64,000 bases of DNA from G963663525 sp963663525 (GTDB lineage Bacteria > Myxococcota_A > SURF-8 > G963663525), in assembly GCA_963663525.2 (NCBI GenBank), contig CAXXHC010000003.1, positions 1,550,001 to 1,614,000 on the forward strand, read 5' to 3'. The notes under the pieces were generated by a model that saw nothing but the letters and a program-made list of their open reading frames with translations, was not told where the DNA came from and made no database searches. Below, one piece after another: positions 35,971-44,514 of this stretch. Position 1 is the stretch's first letter, and each line of letters starts with the position of its first letter. The position numbers were made by a program, and so were the translations under genes.

Positions 35971-36366
35971 ATGCTCCGAGTCACCATCGTCACTCCGTTC
36001 GGTGAAGTCTTCGACGGCGAGGCCGAACAGGTCGTGGCGCCCGGTTATGAAGGCGAGTTCGGCGTGCTCGACGAGCACATTCCGTTTCTCACGCGCAGTC
36101 AACCCGGCGTCGTCAAGCTGAACCAGAAGGGCAAAAACCTTCTCTTCGCCATCGGCGAATCGTTTATCGAAGTTTCCCCCGATCGCGTGCTCATTTTGGC
36201 CGAATCGGCACTAAGTCCAGAAAAAGTGGAAAAAGATGCCGTGATGAAGGATCTGGCCGAGGCCGAGGATCGCCTGGCGAAAAGCGACCTCACCCTGGAT
36301 AATCCAGACGTCATCGAAGCCCGGCACGATATCCGTCTTGCGGAGGCGAGATTACAAATCTTGTAG
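35971..36366 (+). CDS. atpC: ATP synthase F1 subunit epsilon
   Basis: 131 residues: an N-terminal beta-sandwich (RVTIVTPFGEVFDGEAEQVV, GEFGVLDEHIPFLTRSQPG) and a C-terminal helical hairpin (AEAEDRLAKSDLTLDNPDVI). Last gene of the operon, followed by a terminator. Subunits a and c are not encoded here, so they lie elsewhere in the genome. Confidence 0.95.
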   Translation: MLRVTIVTPFGEVFDGEAEQVVAPGYEGEFGVLDEHIPFLTRSQPGVVKLNQKGKNLLFAIGESFIEVSPDRVLILAESALSPEKVEKDAVMKDLAEAEDRLAKSDLTLDNPDVIEARHDIRLAEARLQIL

Positions 36367-36392
36367 CGAAATGCCTCTTTACTGATTTTTTC

Positions 36393-36431
36393 AAACGCCC
36401 AAGGTGAAAATTTCCTTTACTTTGGGCGTTT
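36393..36431. terminator. Bidirectional-style terminator after atpC
   Basis: Stem AAACGCCCAA / TTGGGCGTTT with a 19-nt loop. It is preceded by a T-run and followed by TGTCTTG. Confidence 0.7.
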
Positions 36432-36434
36432 GTC

Positions 36435-36465
36435 TTGTCATAAGAAAACATGCTTTTAGTATACT
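36435..36465 (+). promoter_or_regulatory. Candidate promoter for the 36506 lipoprotein gene
   Basis: TTGTCA at 36435-36440 and TATACT at 36460-36465. The 19-nt spacer is longer than ideal. Confidence 0.4.
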
Positions 36466-36505
36466 TGCTGAGTCTGATGTTGAATCCCGAAAAAGGAGGG
36501 TGCAG

Positions 36506-37099
36506 ATGAGAAATTCTTTGGTACTGGTTTTATTGTTTTTGGTCGTTTCTAGTGTAATCGGTTGTGCGGGCGAACAAAAACGCCTCCCCGGCGTTGAAAT
36601 CGCTCCCGAAGTTGAATTTGCTCCGCTGGCGCGTAGCGAATATAAAATTCTCGGTACGGTCAAGGCCGAGGGATGCGCCGCGATGACCGCGCTGTGGCCG
36701 CTGCCGATCTGGTGGGTCAGCCCCGATGAGAGCATCAGCGGACAGAGCTCCTCCCAGGGCGGCGGATTCGCCTTCGGAATCGATGTGACCGGTCCGGCCC
36801 GCGCCGTGGCGACCTACCGTGCACTGAACCAGATTCCTCAGGCCGATGCCCTGATGGCTCCCCGTTACTACGAGGACATTTACAACGGGATCTGGCATTA
36901 CAAGGTGTGCTCCACCGTTTCCGCCCGTTCCATCACGATCATTCCCGACGCCGGTGAGAAGGACGAATTCTACACCGAAGGCAAAAAGCGGGATCGTGAC
37001 GAGCGCAAGCATCGTGTGAAGAAGCCCCGCCGTTCCCGTCGTCCGGCCTACGAAGAGGATGCCGTGGATGAGGATCTCGGATACGACGACGAATACTGA
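36506..37099 (+). CDS. Lipoprotein of unknown function
   Basis: 197 residues. The signal is MRNSLVLVLLFLVVSSVIGC, with AAGGAGGG upstream of the ATG at 36506. The mature protein contains KILGTVKAEGCAAMTALWPL, a Gly/Ser-rich segment, and a region repeating YRALNQIPQADALMAPRYYE, then SARSITIIPDAGEKDEFYTE. The tail is strongly charged (RDRDERKHRVKKPRRSRRP, then an acidic end). It resembles small TRL-like or related periplasmic lipoproteins in style, but I do not recognise the family. It is monocistronic, between two terminators. Confidence 0.8.
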   Translation: MRNSLVLVLLFLVVSSVIGCAGEQKRLPGVEIAPEVEFAPLARSEYKILGTVKAEGCAAMTALWPLPIWWVSPDESISGQSSSQGGGFAFGIDVTGPARAVATYRALNQIPQADALMAPRYYEDIYNGIWHYKVCSTVSARSITIIPDAGEKDEFYTEGKKRDRDERKHRVKKPRRSRRPAYEEDAVDEDLGYDDEY

Positions 37100-37120
37100 T
37101 CGTCGAAAAAGATCATCACA

Positions 37121-37149
37121 AGACCCCGCCTTTGGGCGGGGTCTTTTTC
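37121..37149 (+). terminator. Rho-independent terminator after the 36506 gene
   Basis: Stem AGACCCCGCC / GGCGGGGTCT around TTTG, followed by TTTT. Very strong. Confidence 0.9.
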
Positions 37150-37307
37150 GTTTCGGAGATTTTGGGAGTAAAACATGTAGTCGCACTCTAAAATCTCTTG
37201 GAATGGAATTCTTCGCCAGCGAAAAACCGAAAGAGAGTTTTTCCGATTTACAAAATCCACGTTTTAGAGGTATGTAAGGAACATACAGGCTGATTTAGGA
37301 GGTTTGG

Positions 37308-37946
37308 ATGCCTGATTTGAATGTGAATGTGTTTACGACCGGTCCTTTGCAAGTCAATACGCCGGTGGTGTGGTGTTCCGAAAGCCGCGAGGCGCTGGTG
37401 TTCGATCCGGGCGGCGGCAATGAGGATATTTTACGCTGTATCGAAGAAAACGACCTCAAACTGCTTGCCGTGGTCAATACCCACGGCCATGCCGACCACC
37501 TGGGAGGTGTCGCCGAATTGTGCGAAACCTTCAACGTGCCGTTCCGTATTCACAAAGGCGACGAAGCCTTGGTGCAGGAATTTCCGCACATGGCGGCGAT
37601 GTACGGGTTTCGGGGGGCTAAAGTCCCGGAAATCGGGAGTTTTCTCGAAGACGGGGAAGAGCTGAAAGTGGGGGAATTTACGTTTGAAGTCCGTCATACG
37701 CCCGGCCATTCGCCCGGTGGGTGCTCGTTCGTCGGGGCGGGGCTGGCCATCGTTGGCGACACCCTGTTTCAAGGGTCCATTGGTCGCACCGATTTCGCCG
37801 GAGGATCGTTCGAAACGTTGATGCGTTCTATCCACAGTCGGTTGATGACGCTTCCCGACGAGACCCGCGTGATTTGCGGGCACATGGGAGCTACCACCAT
37901 TGGGCAGGAGCGCGTGCACAATCCCTTTATCAACGGGTCGTTTTAA
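37308..37946 (+). CDS. MBL-fold metallohydrolase (glyoxalase II-like)
   Basis: 212 residues. The zinc-binding motif THGHADH is at residues 58-64 (H59, H61, D63, H64), followed by HTPGHSPGG, IVGDTLFQGSIGRTDF and ICGHMGATTIGQE. This order matches the YcbL/hydroxyacylglutathione-hydrolase-like subgroup, about 210 residues long. TTAGGAGG precedes the ATG. It should hydrolyse a thioester such as S-lactoylglutathione or a related metabolite. It forms a pair with the LON-domain gene 9 nt downstream. Confidence 0.9.
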   Translation: MPDLNVNVFTTGPLQVNTPVVWCSESREALVFDPGGGNEDILRCIEENDLKLLAVVNTHGHADHLGGVAELCETFNVPFRIHKGDEALVQEFPHMAAMYGFRGAKVPEIGSFLEDGEELKVGEFTFEVRHTPGHSPGGCSFVGAGLAIVGDTLFQGSIGRTDFAGGSFETLMRSIHSRLMTLPDETRVICGHMGATTIGQERVHNPFINGSF

Positions 37947-37955
37947 GGGCGTAAC

Positions 37956-38639
37956 ATGCCGAAATCCGTACCATCTCAGTTGCCGTTGCTTCCCATTCCC
38001 GGATCGGTGATCTATCCGGGAGTGGAGATCCCGGTTTCACTTTCCGCACCCCGGCTGATTCGCATGGTGCGTGATGTTCTGGGCTCGCACAGGCTGATCG
38101 TCGTAGCCTTGCAAGAAGAAATCGAGGCAGGAGAAAAAGAAGACGGCGGTGAGGTGGAGACGGTGGGATGCCTGTGCAAAATCGCCGCCAGCGAATCGCT
38201 TCCCAACGGACGGTTCAACGTTACGTTGATGGGGTTGCGCAAGGCGATCATCGGCATGGAGCACCAGAAGTTCCCATACCGGATCGTGGAGATTCGCGTG
38301 CTGGACAAGGAAACGATGAGTCCCCACGAAGCGGCGGCTTTTAAAAGTATGCGCCAGTGGATGGAACAGCGTTTGTACCAGGTGTGGTTGCAGGACATGA
38401 TTCCCGGCATTCAACAAGCGGGTATGGAGCGCCTGACACGGGTGCACGACAGCAACTTCATCGCGCTGGTCGGGTTGATTCTCAAGTTCAAAGGGAATGA
38501 AGTCCAGCGTATTTTGGAGGAAGACGGCGCTTTGGCGCGGCTGATGAGAACGCGGCAGTTTTTCGAACAGCGGCTGTTGCAGCGTTCTCGAAATACCGAT
38601 ACGGATCTGCCGATGGAGGAAGGGGAGCGCTCTCACTGA
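37956..38639 (+). CDS. Stand-alone LON substrate-binding domain protein
   Basis: 227 residues matching the N-terminal LON domain of Lon protease: LPLLPIPGSVIYPGVEIPVS at the start, then VVALQEEIEAGEKED, VGCLCKIAASESLPNGRFNV and LMGLRKAIIG. The rest is helical. There is no ATPase or protease domain. Stand-alone LON-domain proteins are common in bacteria with uncertain roles, possibly in protein quality control. Confidence 0.87.
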   Translation: MPKSVPSQLPLLPIPGSVIYPGVEIPVSLSAPRLIRMVRDVLGSHRLIVVALQEEIEAGEKEDGGEVETVGCLCKIAASESLPNGRFNVTLMGLRKAIIGMEHQKFPYRIVEIRVLDKETMSPHEAAAFKSMRQWMEQRLYQVWLQDMIPGIQQAGMERLTRVHDSNFIALVGLILKFKGNEVQRILEEDGALARLMRTRQFFEQRLLQRSRNTDTDLPMEEGERSH

Positions 38640-38773
38640 TTTGTCGGCGGTTTTGCGTGACGCAGATATGAAGAATTGTTAGCGTAGCATAGAAAAACTC
38701 TTGAAAATCAATGAATTACGGCAGACAGAAGTCATGCCTGCCGCACCACACTAGCACCATTGAGAGAAAGCCC

Positions 38774-39295
38774 ATGGCGTTGCTCGAAGTTCTGACCGTC
38801 CCGAACAAGAAGTTGAAGGAAAAAGGCGTCGAAATCACGGAATTCGACGAAAAACTGCATACGTTTCTGGATGACATGGCCGAAACCATGTACGCCGAGA
38901 ACGGCATCGGATTGTCGGCGACCCAGGTTGGTGTCGCGTTGAACGTTGCGACGGTGGATGTAGCCTCCCGTGACGAGCCTTCGCAACTTTTGGAACTCGT
39001 CAACCCAAAAATCGTCGAGAGGGAAGGGCGGGTGGTTTCAGAGGAAGGCTGCTTGTCTGTGCCCGGTGTCTGGGAGGAAGTGGAGCGCTCCGAAAAAATC
39101 AAGGTCGAATACCAGGATCGCCACGGGGAAAAACAAAGCCTTGAAGCAGATGAGATGTTGAGCATCTGCATTCAGCACGAACTCGACCACCTGGACGGCA
39201 AGGTCTTCATCGATTACCTATCGAAACTCAAGCGCAAGTTGGCGGTGAAAAAGGCTCAGCGCGAGGCAGTGAAACGCAAGGAAGAGAGAGGCTGA
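38774..39295 (+). CDS. def: Peptide deformylase
   Basis: 173 residues from the ATG at 38774. All three motifs are present: GIGLSATQ (44-51), EGCLSVP with metal ligand C93, and HELDH (135-139) with H135, E136 and H139. It removes the formyl group from nascent N-terminal Met. The stop overlaps the fmt start by 1 nt (TGATG). The order def-fmt-rsmB-rpe is conserved in many bacteria. Confidence 0.96.
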   Translation: MALLEVLTVPNKKLKEKGVEITEFDEKLHTFLDDMAETMYAENGIGLSATQVGVALNVATVDVASRDEPSQLLELVNPKIVEREGRVVSEEGCLSVPGVWEEVERSEKIKVEYQDRHGEKQSLEADEMLSICIQHELDHLDGKVFIDYLSKLKRKLAVKKAQREAVKRKEERG

Positions 39296-40266
39296 TGACG
39301 GAGGGGGAGGGGGCTAAACGCTCGTTACGGCTGGTGTTTTTCGGTACGCCCGAAGTGGCGACGCCGACGCTTGAAGCTTTGGCGGCGTCTCGGCATCACC
39401 TAGTGGGCGTGGTCTGCCAGCCGGATCGTCCCAAAGGTCGCGGTCGTGTTCTCATGCCTCCGCCGGTCAAGCAAGTGGCGCTGAAACTCGGACTGCCCGT
39501 GTTGCAGCCGGAAAAACTCAAGGAAAATCAGGAGTTTATGGGGCAATTGCGAGCCTGGAAGCCGGATGCCTGCATCGTCATGGCCTATGGGCTGTTTCTT
39601 ACCCGCGAAGTACTCGACGTTCCGCCGTTGGGGTTTTACAACGCCCACGGTTCCGTGTTGCCACGATGGCGCGGTGCGGCTCCGCTGAACTGGTCGATTC
39701 TGTCCGGGGACGACCGGGCCGGGATCACCATCCAGAAGGTGCGCCTGAAATTCGATACCGGCCCCGTGATTTCCGCCGATTCCGTACCCATCGGCCCCAA
39801 GGACGATGCGTTGACGTTATGGGAGAAACTTTGCCCCATGGCGGCCCGCATGATGGTCGAAGCTATGGATAATTTGGCCGATGGCACGATCGAATTCACC
39901 GAGCAGGATGAGTCTAAAGTTACCTGGGCGCCAATCATGAAAAAAGAGGACGGCGAAATCGACTGGTCGAAAAGCGCCGTCGAAATAGACCGCCGCATCC
40001 GGGCGTTCAAGCCATGGCCCGGCACGTTTACCTATCGCCAGGGAAAATTGCTGAAAATCTACCGCGCTACGCCCTTGGAAACATGCCATTTTTCCGCCCC
40101 CGGAAGCGTGATCGCCGTGAGCAAAAAGGGCCTCGAAGTGGCCTGCGGGGAAGGCTCGTTGCTCCTTGAGGAGTTGCAGCTCCAGGGGGGGAAATGCTTG
40201 CAGGCCAGGGACTTCCTCAACGGCTGCCGGGTGGATGTCGGGGAAAGCCTGGGACAGAAACCTTGA
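39295..40266 (+). CDS. fmt: Methionyl-tRNA formyltransferase
   Basis: 323 residues. The N-terminal formyltransferase domain has RLVFFGTPEVATPTLEALAA, the folate-binding and catalytic region FYNAHGSVLPRWRGAAPLNW and GITIQKVRLKFDTGPV. The C-terminal domain starts near ESKVTWAPIMKKEDGEIDWS, with FKPWPGTFTYRQGKLLKIYR. It formylates initiator Met-tRNA. It overlaps def (1 nt) and rsmB (4 nt), so translation is coupled. Confidence 0.96.
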   Translation: MTEGEGAKRSLRLVFFGTPEVATPTLEALAASRHHLVGVVCQPDRPKGRGRVLMPPPVKQVALKLGLPVLQPEKLKENQEFMGQLRAWKPDACIVMAYGLFLTREVLDVPPLGFYNAHGSVLPRWRGAAPLNWSILSGDDRAGITIQKVRLKFDTGPVISADSVPIGPKDDALTLWEKLCPMAARMMVEAMDNLADGTIEFTEQDESKVTWAPIMKKEDGEIDWSKSAVEIDRRIRAFKPWPGTFTYRQGKLLKIYRATPLETCHFSAPGSVIAVSKKGLEVACGEGSLLLEELQLQGGKCLQARDFLNGCRVDVGESLGQKP

Positions 40267-41630
40267 CGTCCCGACACGCTGCATTCAAGATTCTGCGTCG
40301 GGTGGAACGCGAAAACGCCTACGCCAACCGAGCCCTTGCAAGCGAGTTGGATCGTTCGAATCTCGACGAGCGCGATCGAGCTTTGGTCACCGAAATCGTA
40401 TACGGGGTTTTGCGAAGACAACGCACCCTAGATCACTGGATCGCCTGGTTGACCGACGGCAAACGGCGCAGCATCGATCCGCCCGTGCGGGAAGTGTTGC
40501 GGCTGTCGCTGTACCAGCTTCTATATCTCGAAAAAATTCCAGAACATGCGGTGCTTTCCGAAGCAGGTCGAGTATTGCGAAAGGCCGGTTTCGCCCATGC
40601 GGTGGGGTTTGCCAACGCGGTGCTGCGTCGCTGCCAGCGGGAAATCCGGGCCGGGAAACATCCCCCTTGGCCGGACGATCCCACCGAAAGGCTGGCGGTC
40701 GAAGAGGGGTTGCCGCGTTGGATTCTCGACGAGTGGAGTGCTCGCGATCTTCTGAAATATCCCGAAATTACTACGAAAAAACGTTTTGGCCGACTTCGGG
40801 AGCGTGCACGGAACAGCAACGTGGCGTCGGGTGTCGCTTTGCGACCCAATCCGCAACGTACCTCGGTAGAAGCCCTTAAAACGCGCATCGAAGAGTTGGG
40901 AGGGCGCGCCGAATCCGGCGTCGCGGCGCCGGAAGCCGTACGGTTGGTGTCGGGAGGGCAGAGAGTGCTCGAAACACTTGCTTCCGAGGGACTGGCCCAC
41001 GTAATGGACGAGGCGGCCCAGCTCGTGATGCACCTGCTGGAGATCCATCCTTCGGATGCTCTCGTCGATCTGTGCGCCGCGCCGGGGGGGAAATCGTTGT
41101 TTGCTCTGGGGCGGCTGGGAGAGTCGGGGAGCCTCGTTTCGGTGGATCTGCACCGGGGAAAAATGAAGCTGCTCGAACGGCAGGTGGAGGCTTTCGGGTT
41201 CGGCAATCACCGGGCGCTCGTCGTCGATGCAAGCCGCCCCATCGAGGAACTTCAGGGCCGTCGTTTCGACGCCGCAATCGTCGATGCTCCCTGTTCGGCG
41301 TTGGGATTGCTGCGCCGCCAGCCGGAAATCCGTCATCGGCGCAGCCCCGAAGACGTGGAAAAACTTGCACGGGTGCAACGTGGCATATTGACCCAGGCGG
41401 TCTCCCTGTTGTCATCCGGTGGCAGGTTGCTTTTCAGCGTCTGCACCGACACCCGCGCCGAGGGGCCGGAGCAACTCGCCTGGATGACGGAGAATTTCGG
41501 CGGTGAAATATTGCCCGTGAGCACGGTTGCGGATACATTGGTGTTTCATACCCCGAACGGAGATTTGCTGGACAGCGGCGGGCACCCGCTGCTGGACGGT
41601 TTTCAGGCTTTCGTATGGAGGAAACCATGA
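40263..41630 (+). CDS. rsmB: 16S rRNA m5C967 methyltransferase
   Basis: 455 residues. I placed the start at TTG 40263, overlapping the fmt stop (TTGA), because the conserved NusB-like N-terminal domain begins right after (SRHAAFKILRRVERENAYAN). The catalytic domain has the SAM-binding motif CAAPGGKS (271-278), motif IV DAPCS with C344, and motif VI SVCTDTRAEGPEQ with C394. A GTG or ATG in good context was not found at that point. It methylates C967 of 16S rRNA. Its stop overlaps the rpe start. Confidence 0.94.
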   Translation: MTSRHAAFKILRRVERENAYANRALASELDRSNLDERDRALVTEIVYGVLRRQRTLDHWIAWLTDGKRRSIDPPVREVLRLSLYQLLYLEKIPEHAVLSEAGRVLRKAGFAHAVGFANAVLRRCQREIRAGKHPPWPDDPTERLAVEEGLPRWILDEWSARDLLKYPEITTKKRFGRLRERARNSNVASGVALRPNPQRTSVEALKTRIEELGGRAESGVAAPEAVRLVSGGQRVLETLASEGLAHVMDEAAQLVMHLLEIHPSDALVDLCAAPGGKSLFALGRLGESGSLVSVDLHRGKMKLLERQVEAFGFGNHRALVVDASRPIEELQGRRFDAAIVDAPCSALGLLRRQPEIRHRRSPEDVEKLARVQRGILTQAVSLLSSGGRLLFSVCTDTRAEGPEQLAWMTENFGGEILPVSTVADTLVFHTPNGDLLDSGGHPLLDGFQAFVWRKP

Positions 41631-42295
41631 GCGGTCGTATCATTGCCCCATCGATGCTGTCATGTGATTTCGGTAGGATCGCCGAAGAAGCGCAAGCCGT
41701 GGTGGAGGCGGGCGCGGACTGGATTCATCTCGACGTGATGGACGGCTGTTTCGTGCCCAATATCTCTTTCGGTGCGCCCATCGTCGAGGCGGTGCGCCGT
41801 AGCGTGAGCGTGCCGTTGGATGTTCACCTGATGATCGAGCAGCCGGAACGCTACCTGGAGGATTTCATCGACGCGGGGGCCGATTACCTGACGGTGCACG
41901 TCGAAGCCACGAGGCATCTTCATCGATGCCTGTCGCATATTCGTGAGTACGGCGATTCCCGAAATGTGAAAGCCGGGGTTTCACTCAATCCGCATACGCC
42001 TACCCATGCGTTTACCGACGTGCTCGACGACATCGACCTGGTGCTTTTCATGTCGGTCAATCCCGGTTTCGGCGGGCAGAAGTTCATTCCCCAGGTTCTT
42101 GAAAAAATCAAAGAATTCCGAGTGCTTATCGACAATCGCCCCAATGGGAGACCCCTCGTGATGGTCGATGGCGGCATCAAGCCACACAATATCGGGCAGG
42201 TCGCCGATGCAGGCGCGGATGCCTTCGTCGCGGGGTCGGTGGTGTTCGGCTCGGACGACTACCGGGCGACGATCGAAGCATTGAGGAACAGTTAG
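41627..42295 (+). CDS. rpe: Ribulose-phosphate 3-epimerase
   Basis: 222 residues from the ATG at 41627, which has GGAGG upstream and overlaps the rsmB stop (ATGA). TIM-barrel motifs are typical: IIAPSMLSCDFGRIAEEAQA, WIHLDVMDGCFVPNISFG, VDVHLMIEQPE-like VPLDVHLMIEQPERYL, VLFMSVNPGFGGQKFIPQVL, VMVDGGIKPHNIGQV and AGSVVFG. It interconverts ribulose-5-phosphate and xylulose-5-phosphate in the pentose phosphate pathway. Last gene of the def operon. Confidence 0.97.
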   Translation: MSGRIIAPSMLSCDFGRIAEEAQAVVEAGADWIHLDVMDGCFVPNISFGAPIVEAVRRSVSVPLDVHLMIEQPERYLEDFIDAGADYLTVHVEATRHLHRCLSHIREYGDSRNVKAGVSLNPHTPTHAFTDVLDDIDLVLFMSVNPGFGGQKFIPQVLEKIKEFRVLIDNRPNGRPLVMVDGGIKPHNIGQVADAGADAFVAGSVVFGSDDYRATIEALRNS

Positions 42296-42420
42296 GTTTT
42301 AGAGTTTTTTCGATGGGAAAATCATTTCCTGTTGGAGCTTGCAATTTCGCTATTAGTATGGTACCTCGTGTTCCGGTTTCTCGACTTGCCAGGCTTCCGG
42401 GTGAACCCGAGGAGAAAATC

Positions 42421-42750
42421 ATGCATAAAGCTCTGTTGCCTTTGATCCTGTTGTGCGCGACCTGTGGTTTTTTGGCTTGTAGCCCCTCCCACGAATCGGA
42501 AAGCGGAGTGTCCGTAGGCGACTGCAAAGACGTCTGTGTTATGTACTACGAATGTTCCGAAGACGAAAACTTCCTGGAAGCCTGCAAGCGCGAATGCGAA
42601 AGCTACGGCAATTACTCGCTGGAAATGGTTCGTTGCGCCAAAGCGGCGGAAAGCTGCGAGGAACTGTTCTCCTGTGGCGGTACGGCGAGCAAACAGATCT
42701 GGGAAGATAACGGCGTTTGTCCGGGTGAAAACTGCCTGGAAGCCCTGTAA
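42421..42750 (+). CDS. Small eight-cysteine lipoprotein
   Basis: 109 residues from the ATG at 42421 with GAGGAG upstream. Lipoprotein signal MHKALLPLILLCATCGFLAC. The mature part carries the spacing C-x3-C-x5-C-x9-C-x3-C-x12-C-x6-C-x5-C (CKDVCVMYYEC, CKREC, RCAKAAESCEELFSC). The same framework occurs in the next gene's product and in the N-terminal region of the S8 protease at 5099. Two extra Cys lie at the C-terminus (VCPGENC). It probably folds as a disulfide-stapled helical module in the periplasm or at the surface. Function unknown. Confidence 0.82.
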   Translation: MHKALLPLILLCATCGFLACSPSHESESGVSVGDCKDVCVMYYECSEDENFLEACKRECESYGNYSLEMVRCAKAAESCEELFSCGGTASKQIWEDNGVCPGENCLEAL

Positions 42751-42775
42751 TCTTTTTCGCTTGCGTTCGCTTTCC

Positions 42776-42804
42776 TTGACTTGTGGCGGAAGCGGGAGCA
42801 TAAT
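42776..42804 (+). promoter_or_regulatory. Strong candidate sigma70 promoter for the 42845 gene
   Basis: TTGACT at 42776-42781 and CATAAT at 42799-42804 with a 17-nt spacer, each matching consensus at five of six positions. The start codon is 41 nt downstream. Confidence 0.7.
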
Positions 42805-42844
42805 ATAGCCAATATTTTTGGCATGTAGAAAAGGAGCCTTGACC

Positions 42845-43120
42845 ATGCTCAAGGGGTGGATAGTCGGATGTCTCGCCATGATTTGCATGATTTCTCTGTT
42901 GGGTGCGGGTTGCGCCGATCCAAACCGGGAATTGTGCCGCAAAGCCTGTCAGACGATTTCCGACTGCGACAAGCAGTCAGGCAATCTGGATGACGCTTTT
43001 CTGGATTCCTGCAACGCCCAGTGCGAGGAAGCGGACCAGATCAACGAGAAATTCGCTCGTTGTGTCACGGACACCGACAACTGCGACGATCTCACGCTTT
43101 GTGCTCCACAGGAAGACTGA
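42845..43120 (+). CDS. Small eight-cysteine lipoprotein (paralogue of 42421)
   Basis: 91 residues from the ATG at 42845, preceded by AAAAGGAG. Lipoprotein signal MLKGWIVGCLAMICMISLLGAGC. The mature Cys spacing is C-x3-C-x5-C-x14-C-x3-C-x12-C-x6-C-x5-C (CRKACQTISDC, CNAQC, RCVTDTDNCDDLTLC), the same framework as the 42421 product. It has its own promoter and terminator. Probably a tandem duplicate; role unknown. Confidence 0.82.
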   Translation: MLKGWIVGCLAMICMISLLGAGCADPNRELCRKACQTISDCDKQSGNLDDAFLDSCNAQCEEADQINEKFARCVTDTDNCDDLTLCAPQED

Positions 43121-43154
43121 ACGACGGTTCCAATCTTTGGAAGAATGAACGATC

Positions 43155-43180
43155 AAGAGAGCTTCGGCTCTCTTTTTTTA
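43155..43180 (+). terminator. Rho-independent terminator after the 42845 gene
   Basis: AAGAGAGC-TTCG-GCTCTCTT followed by a T-run. Ideal form with a UUCG-type loop. Confidence 0.92.
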
Positions 43181-43184
43181 TTTC

Positions 43185-43214
43185 TTGAGACAACCGCACT
43201 CGTTTTGGTACTCT
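43185..43214 (+). promoter_or_regulatory. Candidate promoter for the 43252 gene
   Basis: TTGAGA at 43185-43190, an 18-nt spacer, and TACTCT at 43209-43214, immediately after the terminator. Confidence 0.45.
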
Positions 43215-43251
43215 TCGGTCAAAACCGAACACTACACGAAAGAGACTGGCC

Positions 43252-44481
43252 ATGCATCGAAACCCGCTTCGGACGGAGAGTCCATTTTTCCTTTCTTTTC
43301 GCATGTTGTGTGTACTTTTCACGCTTTTGACGATTTTTTCGGCTTGCGGAGGAGGAGATTCGGACGGCGACACGACACCTGTAGGGGATGAAGACGCCAT
43401 CGAACAAGAGGAAAACGTTTCCGCCGTGGATTACGACGAGCCGGGGCCGTACCTTGTCGGCAACAGCAACCTCGTGTTGAGCTATACGCCCGATGGTGCG
43501 GACGAGGCACGGGAATTGCCGGTGACGATCTGGTATCCCGCCGCCGACAGTGCGAAGACCGCTGCGGAAACGGGGCAACCCATTGAAAACTTTCTTTCCG
43601 ATTCCGAAGAGCGCGAGCAGTACGCCATCTGGTTGGGCGAGGCTCCTGCGCCTCAGGGACCGACGCATCGGGTCTATTCGGCACTCGATGCCGAACCGGC
43701 GGCTGACTTGGATTCCTGGCCCGTGGTGGCGTTTTCTCACTGCATGAACTGCATCCGCTTCTCGACGGTCTCCATCGCCGAGCGGTTGGCCAGTTACGGC
43801 ATTGCGGTTGTTGCGCCCGATCATGTTGGCGGGACGATGTTCGAAAATGGAGCGCTGAACGAAGAGTTCTTGAAAGTCCGTGGCGCGGATATCGCCTTCG
43901 TCCTGGATAGCGTGCTTGACGCCGACAACGAAGCGATTCCCGAAAAGTTGCGTGGAAAATTCGACGCCGAACGGATCGGGATGTACGGACACAGTTATGG
44001 AGCTGTCACCACCGGCTATATGCTTATGACCGACGATCGTATCAAAGCGGGATTCCTCATCGCTGCACCGCCGGAAAGCGAGTTGATTCCGGGGGTGGAA
44101 CTGGCGAAAATCCACAAGCCGATGTTTTTGGTACTAGCCGAGGAAGACGGGATGATTACTTTTCTTGGTAACCAGTACATTCGAGACAATTTCGCAAACG
44201 CCAATCCACCCGTCTGGAAAATCGAAGTGGAAGACGCCGGGCACATGTCCTTCACCGACATCTGCAAGCTGACGGAGAATTTCCCCGCAGGCTGCGGGGA
44301 CGGTTTCCAGGATATCACCAACGATCCGATCACCTACATCGATATTGCAATCGGCAAATCCATCGCCCAGTCCTATGCGGCGGCGTATTTCGGAAAATAC
44401 CTGCTGGAGGAGCCATCGGCGGATCTCTGGCTGGAGAACGCCGAGCCCGAAGAGTGGGTGAGCATCGAAAGCCGCAAGTAA
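43252..44481 (+). CDS. PAF-acetylhydrolase-like alpha/beta hydrolase lipoprotein
   Basis: 409 residues. The signal is long, with the hydrophobic part MLCVLFTLLTIFSACGGG (lipobox FSAC), then an acidic linker. The alpha/beta-hydrolase core includes LPVTIWYPA, VVAFSHCMNCIRFSTVSIAE, YGIAVVAPDHVGG and the nucleophile elbow GHSYG with S248. The likely acid is D299 (AEEDGMI) and the His is H331 (AGHMSF). This layout fits the platelet-activating-factor acetylhydrolase/dienelactone-hydrolase group, which cleaves short ester bonds. Exported and lipid-anchored; substrate unknown. It lies upstream of the GDP-mannose gene with a 33-nt gap. Confidence 0.86.
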   Translation: MHRNPLRTESPFFLSFRMLCVLFTLLTIFSACGGGDSDGDTTPVGDEDAIEQEENVSAVDYDEPGPYLVGNSNLVLSYTPDGADEARELPVTIWYPAADSAKTAAETGQPIENFLSDSEEREQYAIWLGEAPAPQGPTHRVYSALDAEPAADLDSWPVVAFSHCMNCIRFSTVSIAERLASYGIAVVAPDHVGGTMFENGALNEEFLKVRGADIAFVLDSVLDADNEAIPEKLRGKFDAERIGMYGHSYGAVTTGYMLMTDDRIKAGFLIAAPPESELIPGVELAKIHKPMFLVLAEEDGMITFLGNQYIRDNFANANPPVWKIEVEDAGHMSFTDICKLTENFPAGCGDGFQDITNDPITYIDIAIGKSIAQSYAAAYFGKYLLEEPSADLWLENAEPEEWVSIESRK

Positions 44482-44514
44482 CTCATCGGGATCATTTGGA
44501 AAACGAGGCAAGGG

